DNA of 64,000 bases from Methylobacterium sp. 17Sr1-1 (GTDB lineage: Bacteria; Pseudomonadota; Alphaproteobacteria; Rhizobiales; Beijerinckiaceae). A model generated the notes under the pieces. That model did not search any database. It was not told where the DNA came from and saw only the letters and a program-made list of their open reading frames with translations. The stretch spans positions 5,477,001 through 5,541,000 of the forward strand of contig NZ_CP029552.1 in NCBI RefSeq assembly GCF_003173775.1. Reading direction: 5' to 3'. Position numbers and translations under genes: made by a program. This document shows positions 25,280 through 32,314 of this stretch, one piece after another. Position 1 is the stretch's first letter; each line of letters starts with the position of its first letter.

Positions 25280-25419
25280 GTGTGCAGGTCGGACGGGAGA
25301 TCGCCGACACCCGCGGCAAGTGGACGGAGTACGTCGCGCGGTGCGTCGCCGCCGAGGACCAGTTGCGGTGGATGGTCATGCGCGTCCTGCAAGACGGCAT
25401 GGTGCACCAGAGAATTTGA
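25276..25419 (+). CDS. small hypothetical ORF, possible fragment
   Basis: A 47-residue frame (SVQVGREIADTRGKWTEYVA, then EDQLRWMVMRVLQDGMVHQR) starting in an ATGA overlap. The composition is protein-like and helical, but there is no clear ribosome site and no family was recognised. Confidence 0.25.
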   Translation: MSVQVGREIADTRGKWTEYVARCVAAEDQLRWMVMRVLQDGMVHQRI

Positions 25420-25513
25420 CGGGGCGTCCCAATTTCTTGATCCGCCGCCGGTCATCGTTGGAAACCCAGCACGGGTGTGTCATGGGGGCAGCGTAGCAAC
25501 AAAGAGACCTTAC

Positions 25514-25837
25514 ATGACCCGCATCCTCTTCAGCACTGCCATGCTCCTGGTTATCTCCAGTCAAGCGGCAATGGCTGCCAACCGGCACGTCGACATCGTC
25601 AACAAGACCGGGATGACGCTCAAGCATTTTTATGCGTCCAGTACTGGATCAAGCAATTGGGAGGAAGATATATTAGGTCGTGACACAATTGCGAATGGTG
25701 AAACATTCGACATAGATATTGACGATGGCACAGGAGCTTGCCGCTTTGACTTTCGAGCCGTGTTCCAGAACGGCGGCGAGAGTGTGAAGAGGAACATCAA
25801 CGTTTGCGAAATCTCGACCTTCACTTACACGCGTTGA
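25514..25837 (+). CDS. small secreted protein with C-terminal Cys pair
   Basis: A 107-residue protein. The signal peptide is MTRILFSTAMLLVISSQAAM with cleavage after AMA. The mature part is beta-rich: RHVDIVNKTGMTLKHFYASS, WEEDILGRDTIANGETFDID, then CRFDFRAVFQNGGESVKRNI and VCE. This pattern (IVNKTG, xxLG, IANGE) resembles a group of small periplasmic beta-sandwich proteins in alphaproteobacteria with no known role. The gene is clearly more AT-rich than its surroundings, which suggests transfer. AGAGACC lies a few bases upstream of the ATG. Confidence 0.75.
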   Translation: MTRILFSTAMLLVISSQAAMAANRHVDIVNKTGMTLKHFYASSTGSSNWEEDILGRDTIANGETFDIDIDDGTGACRFDFRAVFQNGGESVKRNINVCEISTFTYTR

Positions 25838-25884
25838 TCGGCGCACGCCCGCTTCGTTCCAAGTGCCCGGCGCAGGAATCGCAC

Positions 25885-26313
25885 ATGAGAAAGCTCCTCT
25901 TCACAATCGAGGGCCGTATCCCACGCAGCCAGTACTGGCTCGCCATGCTGATCTACATCGGCGTCGCCGTGGCCGCCGCACTGGTCGCGTACCTGCCGAA
26001 TTCCCTGTTCCCCGGGACCGTTGGAGAAAGCGGTGATGTGACGGTCACCGGCATCGCTGCCCTCCCGTACATCCTGCTCTCACTGGGCTATGCGGTCCTG
26101 TCGATCTGGTCGGGAATCTGCGTGAACGCCAAGCGTTGCCATGATCGGGGCCGGTCGGGCTGGTTCCAGCTCATCATCTTCATCCCGATCATCGGACAGC
26201 TCTGGTACATGATCGAGAGCGGCTTCCTGCGTGGCACGCGGGGGCCGAATCCGTTCGGCCCCGATCCACGGGATGTTGTCACGGCCGCCTCTCCGCTCGC
26301 GGCCTCTGCCTGA
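25885..26313 (+). CDS. DUF805 family membrane protein
   Basis: A 142-residue protein starting MRKLLFTIEGRIPRSQYWLA, the classical DUF805 entry (G-R-I/R-x-x-YW). Three or four membrane helices follow (LAMLIYIGVAVAAALVAYL, LPYILLSLGYAVLSIWSGI, WFQLIIFIPIIGQLWYMI), and NAKRCHDRGRSGW is the conserved loop. The terminal GTRGPNPFGPDP is typical. It is an inner-membrane protein of unknown function, 47 bp behind the secreted protein gene; the two may be cotranscribed. Confidence 0.88.
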   Translation: MRKLLFTIEGRIPRSQYWLAMLIYIGVAVAAALVAYLPNSLFPGTVGESGDVTVTGIAALPYILLSLGYAVLSIWSGICVNAKRCHDRGRSGWFQLIIFIPIIGQLWYMIESGFLRGTRGPNPFGPDPRDVVTAASPLAASA

Positions 26314-26320
26314 GACAGGC

Positions 26321-26446
26321 TCTAGCACGACCTGGGCATAAACCCGGATCCTGAAGCACGATCAACGACTTCGCGGAAAGGGGAGCTTTGCGCTTAGTCG
26401 TTGATGCAGAATGACTTTTCGAGAAGCCTGCCCAGGTCGTGCTGGA
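26321..26446. mobile_element. 126-bp MITE-like element with 18-bp terminal inverted repeats
   Basis: TCTAGCACGACCTGGGCA (26321-26338) and the inverse of TCCAGCACGACCTGGGCA (26429-26446) differ at one base. An inner perfect inverted pair ATCAACGACT / AGTCGTTGAT lies at 26361 and 26396. The ends match the terminus of the IS701-type remnant at 23133 at 16 of 18 positions, so it is probably a non-autonomous relative. No target-site duplication is obvious. Confidence 0.72.
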
Positions 26447-26584
26447 ACGGACGAGGAGGCGTGGTGCCGATGCAGGCACGCCGTCCCGACTCCGAAAAAT
26501 TGACTTTCCGAACCGGATCACCGACACGGGCGCCCGCCGCGACCGGCGCCGTGGGCGTCGGGTTCCCCGGTTCGGAGCTTTGCA

Positions 26585-28336
26585 TTGACGAGCCTTGCCG
26601 CCGGGCGCCGACCCGGCCGCGCCGCCTCCGTGGGCCTTTTCGCGGAGCGCCTCCTCGATCTCGGGGCGCGCAGCCACGGGGCGGCCTGCGCGCTGCTCGC
26701 CGTCCTGTCGCTGGTCTGCTTCCTGCCGGGCTTCGCCTCGCTCCAGCCGATGGACCGGGACGAGCCGCGCTTCGCTCAGGCCTCGAAACAGATGCTCGAA
26801 TCGGGCGACCTCGTCGACATCCGCTTCCAGGGCGAGGCCCGGCACAAGAAGCCGGTCGGCATCTACTGGGCCCAGAGCGCGGTCGTCGCGGCCGGCGAGG
26901 CGCTCGGCGTGCCGGGCGCCCGCACCGCCATCTGGCTCTACCGCATCCCCTCGCTCGTCGGCGCCGTCGCCACGGTGCTGCTCAGCTACTGGGCCGCGCT
27001 CGCCTTCCTGCCGCGGCGCGGGGCCTTCCTGGCCGCCGCCCTCGTCGGCGCTTCCGTCATGCTCTCGGCCGAGGCGCGGCTCGCCAAGACCGACGCGCTG
27101 CTCACCGCCTGCGCGGTCGCCGCCATGGGGGCGCTGGCCCGGGCCTGGCTCGCCCGCGCGACCGCCCTCCGGCTGCCGAACACCACCATCCTGACCTTCT
27201 GGCTCGCCGTGGCGGCCGGCATCCTGGTCAAGGGACCGATGGTGCCGCTATTCGCCGGCCTCGCGGCGCTCAGCCTCTCGGTCTCCGCGCGCTCCGGCGC
27301 CTGGCTGAAGGCGCTGCGGCCGGGGCTCGGGATCGTCCTGGTGCTGGTCCTGGTGGCGCCGTGGTTCGTCGCGATCACGCTCAAGAGCGGCGGCGCCTTC
27401 TACGGCGAGGCGGTGGGGCACGACATGCTCGGCAAGGTCGGCACCGCCCAGACCCAGCACTGGGCGCCGCCCGGCACCTACCTCCTCGTCATCTTCGCCA
27501 CCTTCTGGCCGGCGGCGGCCTTCGCGGCGATGGCGCTCCCCTTCGCCTGGACGAACCGGCGGGGGGATGGCGTCGCCTTCCTGATCGCCTGGGTGCTGCC
27601 GTCCTGGCTGGTCTTCGAGGCGGTGCCGACCAAGCTGCCGCACTACGTGCTGCCGCTCTGCACCGCCCTCGCGATCCTCGCCGTCATGGCGGTCGCCCGC
27701 GGGGCGGTCCACCGCGACCGGCCGGGCGCGCGATGGGTGGCGCTGCTGGTGCCGTTCATCCCCGCCGGCCTGACGGTGGGTCTCTGCATCGCCGCCTGGC
27801 GCCTCGACGGGACGATCCCGTGGGCGGGGCTGCCGCTGCTGGTGGCGGCGAGCGCGGTGGCGGTCCTGGCCTGGCGCGCCTTCATCGACGGTTTCCCTGA
27901 GCGCGCGCTCGCCGTCGCGGTGCTCGCCGGGGCGCTGCTCGGCCCGGCGGTGTTCGGGCTCACCCAGCCGGCTCTGCCCGCCCTCAAGGTCTCGCCGCGC
28001 CTCGCGGCCCTGCGCGACGCGCTGCCCTGCGCGAATCCGAAGGTCGGCACGCTCGGCTACCGCGAGCCGAGCCTGGTCTTCCTGATCGGCACCGACCTCG
28101 CGATGCTCGACTCGGCCGAGGAGGCCGCGGCCTTCCTCCGGCAGGGCGGCTGCCGCCTCGTCTACGTCGAGGACCGCTTCGCCCAGGCGTTCGCGGCCGC
28201 GAATGCGGCCGGCGCCGCGGAAGCGGCCGGCACGGCGAAGGCCGGAGCCCCGCCGCAGCCCGTCGGCCGCGTGACGGGCTTCAACATCAACGGCGGCAAG
28301 CCGGTCGGCCTGTCGGCCTATGCGGTGACGCCGTGA
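26585..28336 (+). CDS. ArnT-like family 39 glycosyltransferase
   Basis: A 583-residue membrane protein with a TTG start. LQPMDRDEPRFAQASKQMLE near residue 55 holds the Asp-Glu pair of ArnT/PMT enzymes in the first outer loop, followed by GEARHKKPVGIYWAQS. About a dozen hydrophobic helices follow and a soluble C-terminal domain begins near residue 465. These enzymes move a sugar from a polyprenyl phosphate to lipid A or another acceptor in the periplasm. The next two genes (a polyprenyl-phosphate sugar synthase type and a LAB_N protein) fit this. The C-terminal part has an Ala-rich run (AAANAAGAAEAAGTAKAGAP). Confidence 0.87.
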   Translation: MTSLAAGRRPGRAASVGLFAERLLDLGARSHGAACALLAVLSLVCFLPGFASLQPMDRDEPRFAQASKQMLESGDLVDIRFQGEARHKKPVGIYWAQSAVVAAGEALGVPGARTAIWLYRIPSLVGAVATVLLSYWAALAFLPRRGAFLAAALVGASVMLSAEARLAKTDALLTACAVAAMGALARAWLARATALRLPNTTILTFWLAVAAGILVKGPMVPLFAGLAALSLSVSARSGAWLKALRPGLGIVLVLVLVAPWFVAITLKSGGAFYGEAVGHDMLGKVGTAQTQHWAPPGTYLLVIFATFWPAAAFAAMALPFAWTNRRGDGVAFLIAWVLPSWLVFEAVPTKLPHYVLPLCTALAILAVMAVARGAVHRDRPGARWVALLVPFIPAGLTVGLCIAAWRLDGTIPWAGLPLLVAASAVAVLAWRAFIDGFPERALAVAVLAGALLGPAVFGLTQPALPALKVSPRLAALRDALPCANPKVGTLGYREPSLVFLIGTDLAMLDSAEEAAAFLRQGGCRLVYVEDRFAQAFAAANAAGAAEAAGTAKAGAPPQPVGRVTGFNINGGKPVGLSAYAVTP

Positions 28337-29121
28337 TCCAGCCCGTGGTTCAGCCCTTGCAGGAAAGCCCGAACGCCATGCCGGATCGGGAGGCGATCCG
28401 CCTCAGCGTCGTGGTGCCGGTGAAGAACGAGGCCGGCAACATCGCGCCTCTCGTCGCCGAGATCGCGGCCGCCTGCGCATCCTTGCGCCCGTTCGAGATC
28501 GTCTACGTCGACGACGGCTCGACCGACGCGACCCCGGCCGCCCTGGCGGAAGCCAAGGCGCGCCATCCGGAACTGCGGGTGCTGCGCCACCGCGAGAGCT
28601 GCGGCCAGAGCGCGGCGGTGCGCACCGGCGTGCTGGCGGCGCGCGGCGAGCTGGTCGCGACCCTCGACGGCGACGGCCAGAACGACCCGGCCTTCATCCC
28701 GGCGCTCGCCGCCGCGCTCGTCGCGGCCGGGCCGGGGGCGGGTCTGGCGCAAGGCCAGCGGGTCGGCCGCAAGGACGGGCGGCGCAAGATGATCCAGTCG
28801 CGCATCGCCAACGGGGTGCGCGGCCGCATCCTGAAGGACGCGACGCGGGACACCGGCTGCGGCCTCAAGGTCTTTCGCCGGGCGGTGTACCTGCGCCTGC
28901 CCTATTTCGACGCCCTCCACCGCTTCATGCCGGCCCTCGTCGCCCGCGAGGGTTTTGCCGTCGTCCACGCCGACGTGGTCGACCGGCCGCGCCTCACCGG
29001 GCACTCGAATTACGGCCTGTTCGACCGGCTCTGGGTCGGCATCCTCGACCTCGCCGGGGTGTGGTGGCTGATCCGCCGCCGGCGCCGGGTGCCGCAGGTG
29101 GTCGCGGCGGAGACGGAGTAG
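28333..29121 (+). CDS. family 2 glycosyltransferase, DPM1/ArnC-like
   Basis: A 262-residue protein starting at GTG in a GTGA overlap with the ArnT-like stop; ATG 28378 is an alternative. IRLSVVVPVKNEAGNIAPLV, VYVDDGSTDATPA and LDGDGQNDP (the DxD-type site) match polyprenyl-phosphate mannosyl/glucosyl transferases. DTGCGLKVFRR and LHRFMPALV are DPM1 signatures. It lacks the two C-terminal membrane helices of GtrB/ArnC, so it may be soluble. It probably makes the lipid-linked sugar donor for the ArnT-like enzyme. Confidence 0.87.
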   Translation: MIQPVVQPLQESPNAMPDREAIRLSVVVPVKNEAGNIAPLVAEIAAACASLRPFEIVYVDDGSTDATPAALAEAKARHPELRVLRHRESCGQSAAVRTGVLAARGELVATLDGDGQNDPAFIPALAAALVAAGPGAGLAQGQRVGRKDGRRKMIQSRIANGVRGRILKDATRDTGCGLKVFRRAVYLRLPYFDALHRFMPALVAREGFAVVHADVVDRPRLTGHSNYGLFDRLWVGILDLAGVWWLIRRRRRVPQVVAAETE

Positions 29122-29125
29122 CCCG

Positions 29126-29452
29126 ATGGTCGCCGACATCATGCACGGGCTCAGCGCCTATTTCTGGTCGCTGTTCACCGGACCCATCGACCTCGTGCTG
29201 ATGGTCGGCCTCGTGGGGCAGGGGCTGTTCACCGCCCGCTTCCTGGTCCAGTGGATCGCCAGCGAGAAGGCGGGGCGCAGCGTGATCCCGCTCTCGTTCT
29301 GGTTCCTGTCGCTCGGCGGCTCGGCGGTGCTGCTCGGCTACGCGCTCTACCGGCGCGACCCGGTCTTCATCCTCGGCCAGAGCCTCGGCACGGTGATCTA
29401 CCTGCGCAACCTCGCCCTGGTGTTCCGCGAGCGCCGCAGCACCCGCGCCTGA
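29126..29452 (+). CDS. LAB_N (lipid A biosynthesis N-terminal domain) membrane protein
   Basis: A 108-residue protein with three helices. GLVGQGLFTARFLVQWIASE, SVIPLSFWFLSLGGSAVLLG and YALYRRDPVFILGQSLGTVI are the hallmarks of the LAB_N domain. It resembles EamA/EmrE-like carriers, and in other bacteria it accompanies ArnT-like and DPM-like genes. A role in flipping the lipid-linked sugar is often proposed but unproven. It is the third gene of the operon, four bases after the DPM-like stop. Confidence 0.9.
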   Translation: MVADIMHGLSAYFWSLFTGPIDLVLMVGLVGQGLFTARFLVQWIASEKAGRSVIPLSFWFLSLGGSAVLLGYALYRRDPVFILGQSLGTVIYLRNLALVFRERRSTRA

Positions 29453-29455
29453 GGA

Positions 29456-29477
29456 GCGCCCCGGCGGACCGGGGCGC
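29456..29477. terminator. bidirectional hairpin between convergent genes
   Basis: GCGCCCCGG and CCGGGGCGC pair around CGGA, between the LAB_N gene and the PRC-barrel gene. No long T run is present. Confidence 0.55.
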
Positions 29478-29483
29478 GGCGTC

Positions 29484-29909
29484 TCATCCCTTCTTCCTGT
29501 ACTCGAAGGCCGGGGCCTTGTTCAGCTCGTCCTTGGTGGTGGCCACGCTCGCCTTCCAGCCGTCGCCGTCGCGGACCAGGGTCACGCTGTCGGGGCTGAC
29601 CGCGACGTAGCGCTCGCCGATGCCGAGGAAGCCGCCGACGCCGAGGATCACCGCCTGCACGGTCTTGCCGTCGGCGATCACGAGGTCGGCGATGTCGCCG
29701 ATCGACTCGTTCTGGGCGTTGGTGACCTTGGTGCCGAGGAGGCGCGAGGTCACCGCGGCGGCGGGCTCGAGGGTGATGAACTGCACGGTGGCGGTCTTGA
29801 CCTGCCGGGTCGTCATCGCGCCGGTCTCCGGCTGCGTCGCGGTCTGGGCGGTGGCCGGCAGGGAGGCGAGCAGGAGGGCGGCCGTCGCGAGGGCGGTCTT
29901 CAGCGTCAT
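29484..29909 (-). CDS. secreted PRC-barrel domain protein
   Basis: A 141-residue protein. The signal peptide is about residues 1-21 (LATAALLLASLPATAQ). The PRC-barrel core is LLGTKVTNAQNESIGDIADL, then VIADGKTVQAVILGVGGFLG and GERYVAVSPDSVTLV. Periplasmic PRC-barrel proteins are common in Methylobacterium-like genomes; their binding partners are unknown. It is followed by a hairpin shared with the convergent LAB_N gene. Confidence 0.85.
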   Translation of the reverse strand: MTLKTALATAALLLASLPATAQTATQPETGAMTTRQVKTATVQFITLEPAAAVTSRLLGTKVTNAQNESIGDIADLVIADGKTVQAVILGVGGFLGIGERYVAVSPDSVTLVRDGDGWKASVATTKDELNKAPAFEYRKKG

Positions 29910-30000
29910 GGGACAGATGTCTCCGGGGGAGGCCCGCGCGTGGGGCGAGGCGGGCCCGCTCGCAGAACGGCCCCGCGCCGGCGGGGTTCCGCATCGTCAA

Positions 30001-30084
30001 GTCTTCGGTCCGGCCAAGTTTTCGGTCGAGCCAGGTTTTCGGTCGAGCCAGATTTTCGGTCGAGCCGAGTTTTCGGTCGAGCGA
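30001..30084. repeat. 17-bp tandem repeat, five copies
   Basis: Units of GTTTTCGGTCGAGCCAG type run without spacers from 30001 to 30084, with the first and last copies diverged. It lies upstream of the PRC-barrel gene and the GlsB-type gene, in their shared intergenic region. Read on the minus strand, the unit contains CGAAAACCTGGC, similar to CGAAACTTGGC in the repeat at 12304. Confidence 0.88.
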
Positions 30085-30165
30085 TGCGCGGCGGGTGCAA
30101 CACGGCGAGGCCGACCCCATCTAGGAGCTTGGCGGCCGCGCAGGGCGGCGCGACAGGGGAACACC

Positions 30166-30453
30166 ATGGACGGTCACGTGTACGGAGCGCTCGGTCAGCC
30201 GGGCGTCGGCTTCCTGATGGCCATCGTCGTCGGGGCGCTGGCGGGCTGGCTGGCGGAGCGGTTCATGAACTCCAACATGGGCCTGCTCGGCAACATCGTG
30301 CTCGGCATCATCGGCGGCGTGGTCGGCAACTTCCTGGCGGCGCAGTTCCACATCCCGATCTTCGGGTTCTGGCGCAACCTGTTCTCCGCCACGATCGGGG
30401 CGGTCATCATCATCGCGGTGGTGCGGGCGGTCCGGGGCGAGCGGCGCTACTGA
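30166..30453 (+). CDS. GlsB/YeaQ/YmgE family membrane protein
   Basis: A 95-residue protein of the transglycosylase-associated family: GFLMAIVVGALAGWLAERFM, GLLGNIVLGIIGGVVGNFLA and NLFSATIGAVIIIAVVRAVR form three helices. The start ATG is preceded by AGGGGAACACC. These are small inner-membrane proteins linked to stress in other bacteria. The region between it and lipA (30454-30660) shows no gene. Confidence 0.88.
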   Translation: MDGHVYGALGQPGVGFLMAIVVGALAGWLAERFMNSNMGLLGNIVLGIIGGVVGNFLAAQFHIPIFGFWRNLFSATIGAVIIIAVVRAVRGERRY

Positions 30454-30660
30454 CCGGCGCGCCTCGCGCAGCGGAAGGCCCGGCCGGACTCCTTCCGAAG
30501 TCCGGCCGAGGTCCGGCACAGTCACGACATGCATGGCGCGCCGCGCGGCGGCGCGTCACGCCCCATTTGCCCCGGGGCCCCGGACATCTTAAGTCACGGA
30601 TGCGCCGCGAGGGGTTCGCGGGCGCTCCTCGTCTCGAAACCCCTTGCCGTCCCGGATCCC

Positions 30661-31623
30661 ATGGCCGTCGTCCTCGATCTCCTGCGCAACGACCAGCGCC
30701 CCCGTCACCCGGAGAAGGCGCACCGGCCCGACCAGCCGATCCTGCGCAAGCCGGACTGGATCCGCGTCAAGGCGCCCGGCTCGCCGAAATGGGCCGAGAC
30801 CAACGCCATCGTGCGCGAGAACAAGCTCGTGACGGTGTGCGAGGAGGCGGGCTGCCCCAATATCGGCGAGTGCTGGGAGAAGAAGCACGCCACCTTCATG
30901 ATCATGGGGGACACCTGCACCCGGGCCTGCGCGTTCTGCAACGTGCGCACCGGGATGCCGGAGGCCCTCGACCTGGCCGAGCCCGAGCGGGTGGCGGAGG
31001 CGGTGGCCAAGCTCGGCCTGCACCACGTCGTCATCACCTCGGTCGACCGCGACGACCTGAAGGACGGGGGTGCCGCCCACTTCGCCGCGGTGATCGGCGC
31101 GATCCGGCGCCTGAGCCCCGCGACCACCGTCGAGATCCTGACCCCCGACTTCCTGCGCAAGGACGGCGCCCTCGAGATCGTGGTGGCGGCGCGTCCCGAC
31201 GTGTTCAACCACAACCTCGAGACGGTGCCGTCGAAGTACCTGACGGTGCGCCCCGGCGCCCGCTACTTCCACTCGATCCGCCTGCTGCAGCGGGTCAAGG
31301 AGCTCGATCCGACCATCTTCACCAAGTCAGGGATCATGGTGGGCCTCGGCGAGGAGCGCAACGAGGTGCTCCAGCTGATGGACGATTTGCGCTCGGCCGA
31401 TGTCGACTTCCTGACGATCGGGCAATACCTGCAGCCGACGAAGAAGCACCATCCGGTCCTGTCCTTCGTGACGCCGGACGCGTTCAAGGCCTACGAGACC
31501 ACGGCCTACGCCAAGGGCTTCCTGCTCGTCTCGGCGACGCCGCTCACCCGCTCCTCCCACCATGCCGGCGAGGATTTCGCCCGGCTCAAGCAGGCCCGGC
31601 TCGACCGGCTGGGGACCGTCTGA
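30661..31623 (+). CDS. lipA: lipoyl synthase
   Basis: A 320-residue radical SAM enzyme that inserts sulfur at C6 and C8 of protein-bound octanoate. [12 protein letters not shown] is the auxiliary-cluster Cys motif and CTRACAFC (CX3CX2C) the radical SAM cluster. [10 protein letters not shown] near the C-terminus contains the conserved RSSYHA-type motif that binds the auxiliary cluster. The ATG at 30661 gives a typical start ([20 protein letters not shown]). It is followed after four bases by a Coq10/RatA-type gene, a common alphaproteobacterial order. Confidence 0.97.
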   Translation: MAVVLDLLRNDQRPRHPEKAHRPDQPILRKPDWIRVKAPGSPKWAETNAIVRENKLVTVCEEAGCPNIGECWEKKHATFMIMGDTCTRACAFCNVRTGMPEALDLAEPERVAEAVAKLGLHHVVITSVDRDDLKDGGAAHFAAVIGAIRRLSPATTVEILTPDFLRKDGALEIVVAARPDVFNHNLETVPSKYLTVRPGARYFHSIRLLQRVKELDPTIFTKSGIMVGLGEERNEVLQLMDDLRSADVDFLTIGQYLQPTKKHHPVLSFVTPDAFKAYETTAYAKGFLLVSATPLTRSSHHAGEDFARLKQARLDRLGTV

Positions 31624-31627
31624 CCCG

Positions 31628-32083
31628 ATGCCGAGCTTCCGCACCACCCGCACCGTCCGCCACAGCCCGACGGAGATGTTCGACCTCGTCGCCGACGTCG
31701 AGCGCTATCCCGAGTTCCTGCCGCTCTGCGACTCGCTGCGGGTGCTGCGCCGGCAGGAGGGCGAGGACGGCACCGAGACGCTCGTCGCCGACATGGGCGT
31801 CGGCTACAAGGCGATCTCGGAGCACTTCACCACCCGGGTCCGCCTCGACCGGCCGAACCACAAGATCCTGGCCGAGTACATCGACGGCCCGTTCCGCCAC
31901 CTCGAGAATCGATGGACCTTTCGCGAAGCCCCGAACGGCGGCTGCACGGTCGAGTTCTTCATCACCTACGAGTTCAAGAGCCTGGCTCTGGGACTTCTCA
32001 TGGGGAAGATGTTCGACCGGGCCTTCCGCAAGTTCACGGACGCGTTCGAGAGCCGGGCGGACCGGTTGTACGCGCGGGCGTGA
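31628..32083 (+). CDS. Coq10/RatA-type START-domain protein
   Basis: A 151-residue protein. PSFRTTRTVRHSPTEMFDLV and DVERYPEFLPLCDSLRVLRR match the polyketide cyclase / Coq10 fold, with TVEFFITYEFKSLALGLLMG and AFESRADRLY at the end. In alphaproteobacteria it is the partner of lipA and is thought to bind ubiquinone, by analogy with yeast Coq10; a ribosome-toxin role (RatA) is the other family name. It is in one operon with lipA. Confidence 0.9.
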   Translation: MPSFRTTRTVRHSPTEMFDLVADVERYPEFLPLCDSLRVLRRQEGEDGTETLVADMGVGYKAISEHFTTRVRLDRPNHKILAEYIDGPFRHLENRWTFREAPNGGCTVEFFITYEFKSLALGLLMGKMFDRAFRKFTDAFESRADRLYARA

Positions 32084-32129
32084 GGCTCCGTACTTCCGGT
32101 GAATTTCGGCTGATCCTACAGTCTCCATC

Positions 32130-32270
32130 GTCATCCCGGGGCTTGCTGCAAGCGAGAACCCGGGAGCCATAACCGTGGACGGTGCCGAACCAAGCGGCTC
32201 GCGGTCCGACTCATCCTCGAACGCCAGCTTTTATGGATCCCGGGTTCCGCTCTCGCGGCCCGGGGATGAC
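32130..32270. repeat. 141-bp palindromic element between convergent genes
   Basis: GTCATCCCGGGGCTTGCTGC...AACCCGGGAGCCATAA is answered by TTATGGATCCCGGGTT...CCCGGGGATGAC. It separates the Coq10-type gene from the SGNH hydrolase gene. The GTCATCCC...GGGATGAC ends are typical of dispersed Rhizobiales repeats. Confidence 0.8.
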
Positions 32271-32314
32271 CCTGTGAGGTGGGAAGGGAGGCCCCTCCCT
32301 TCACCGCTCGACCG

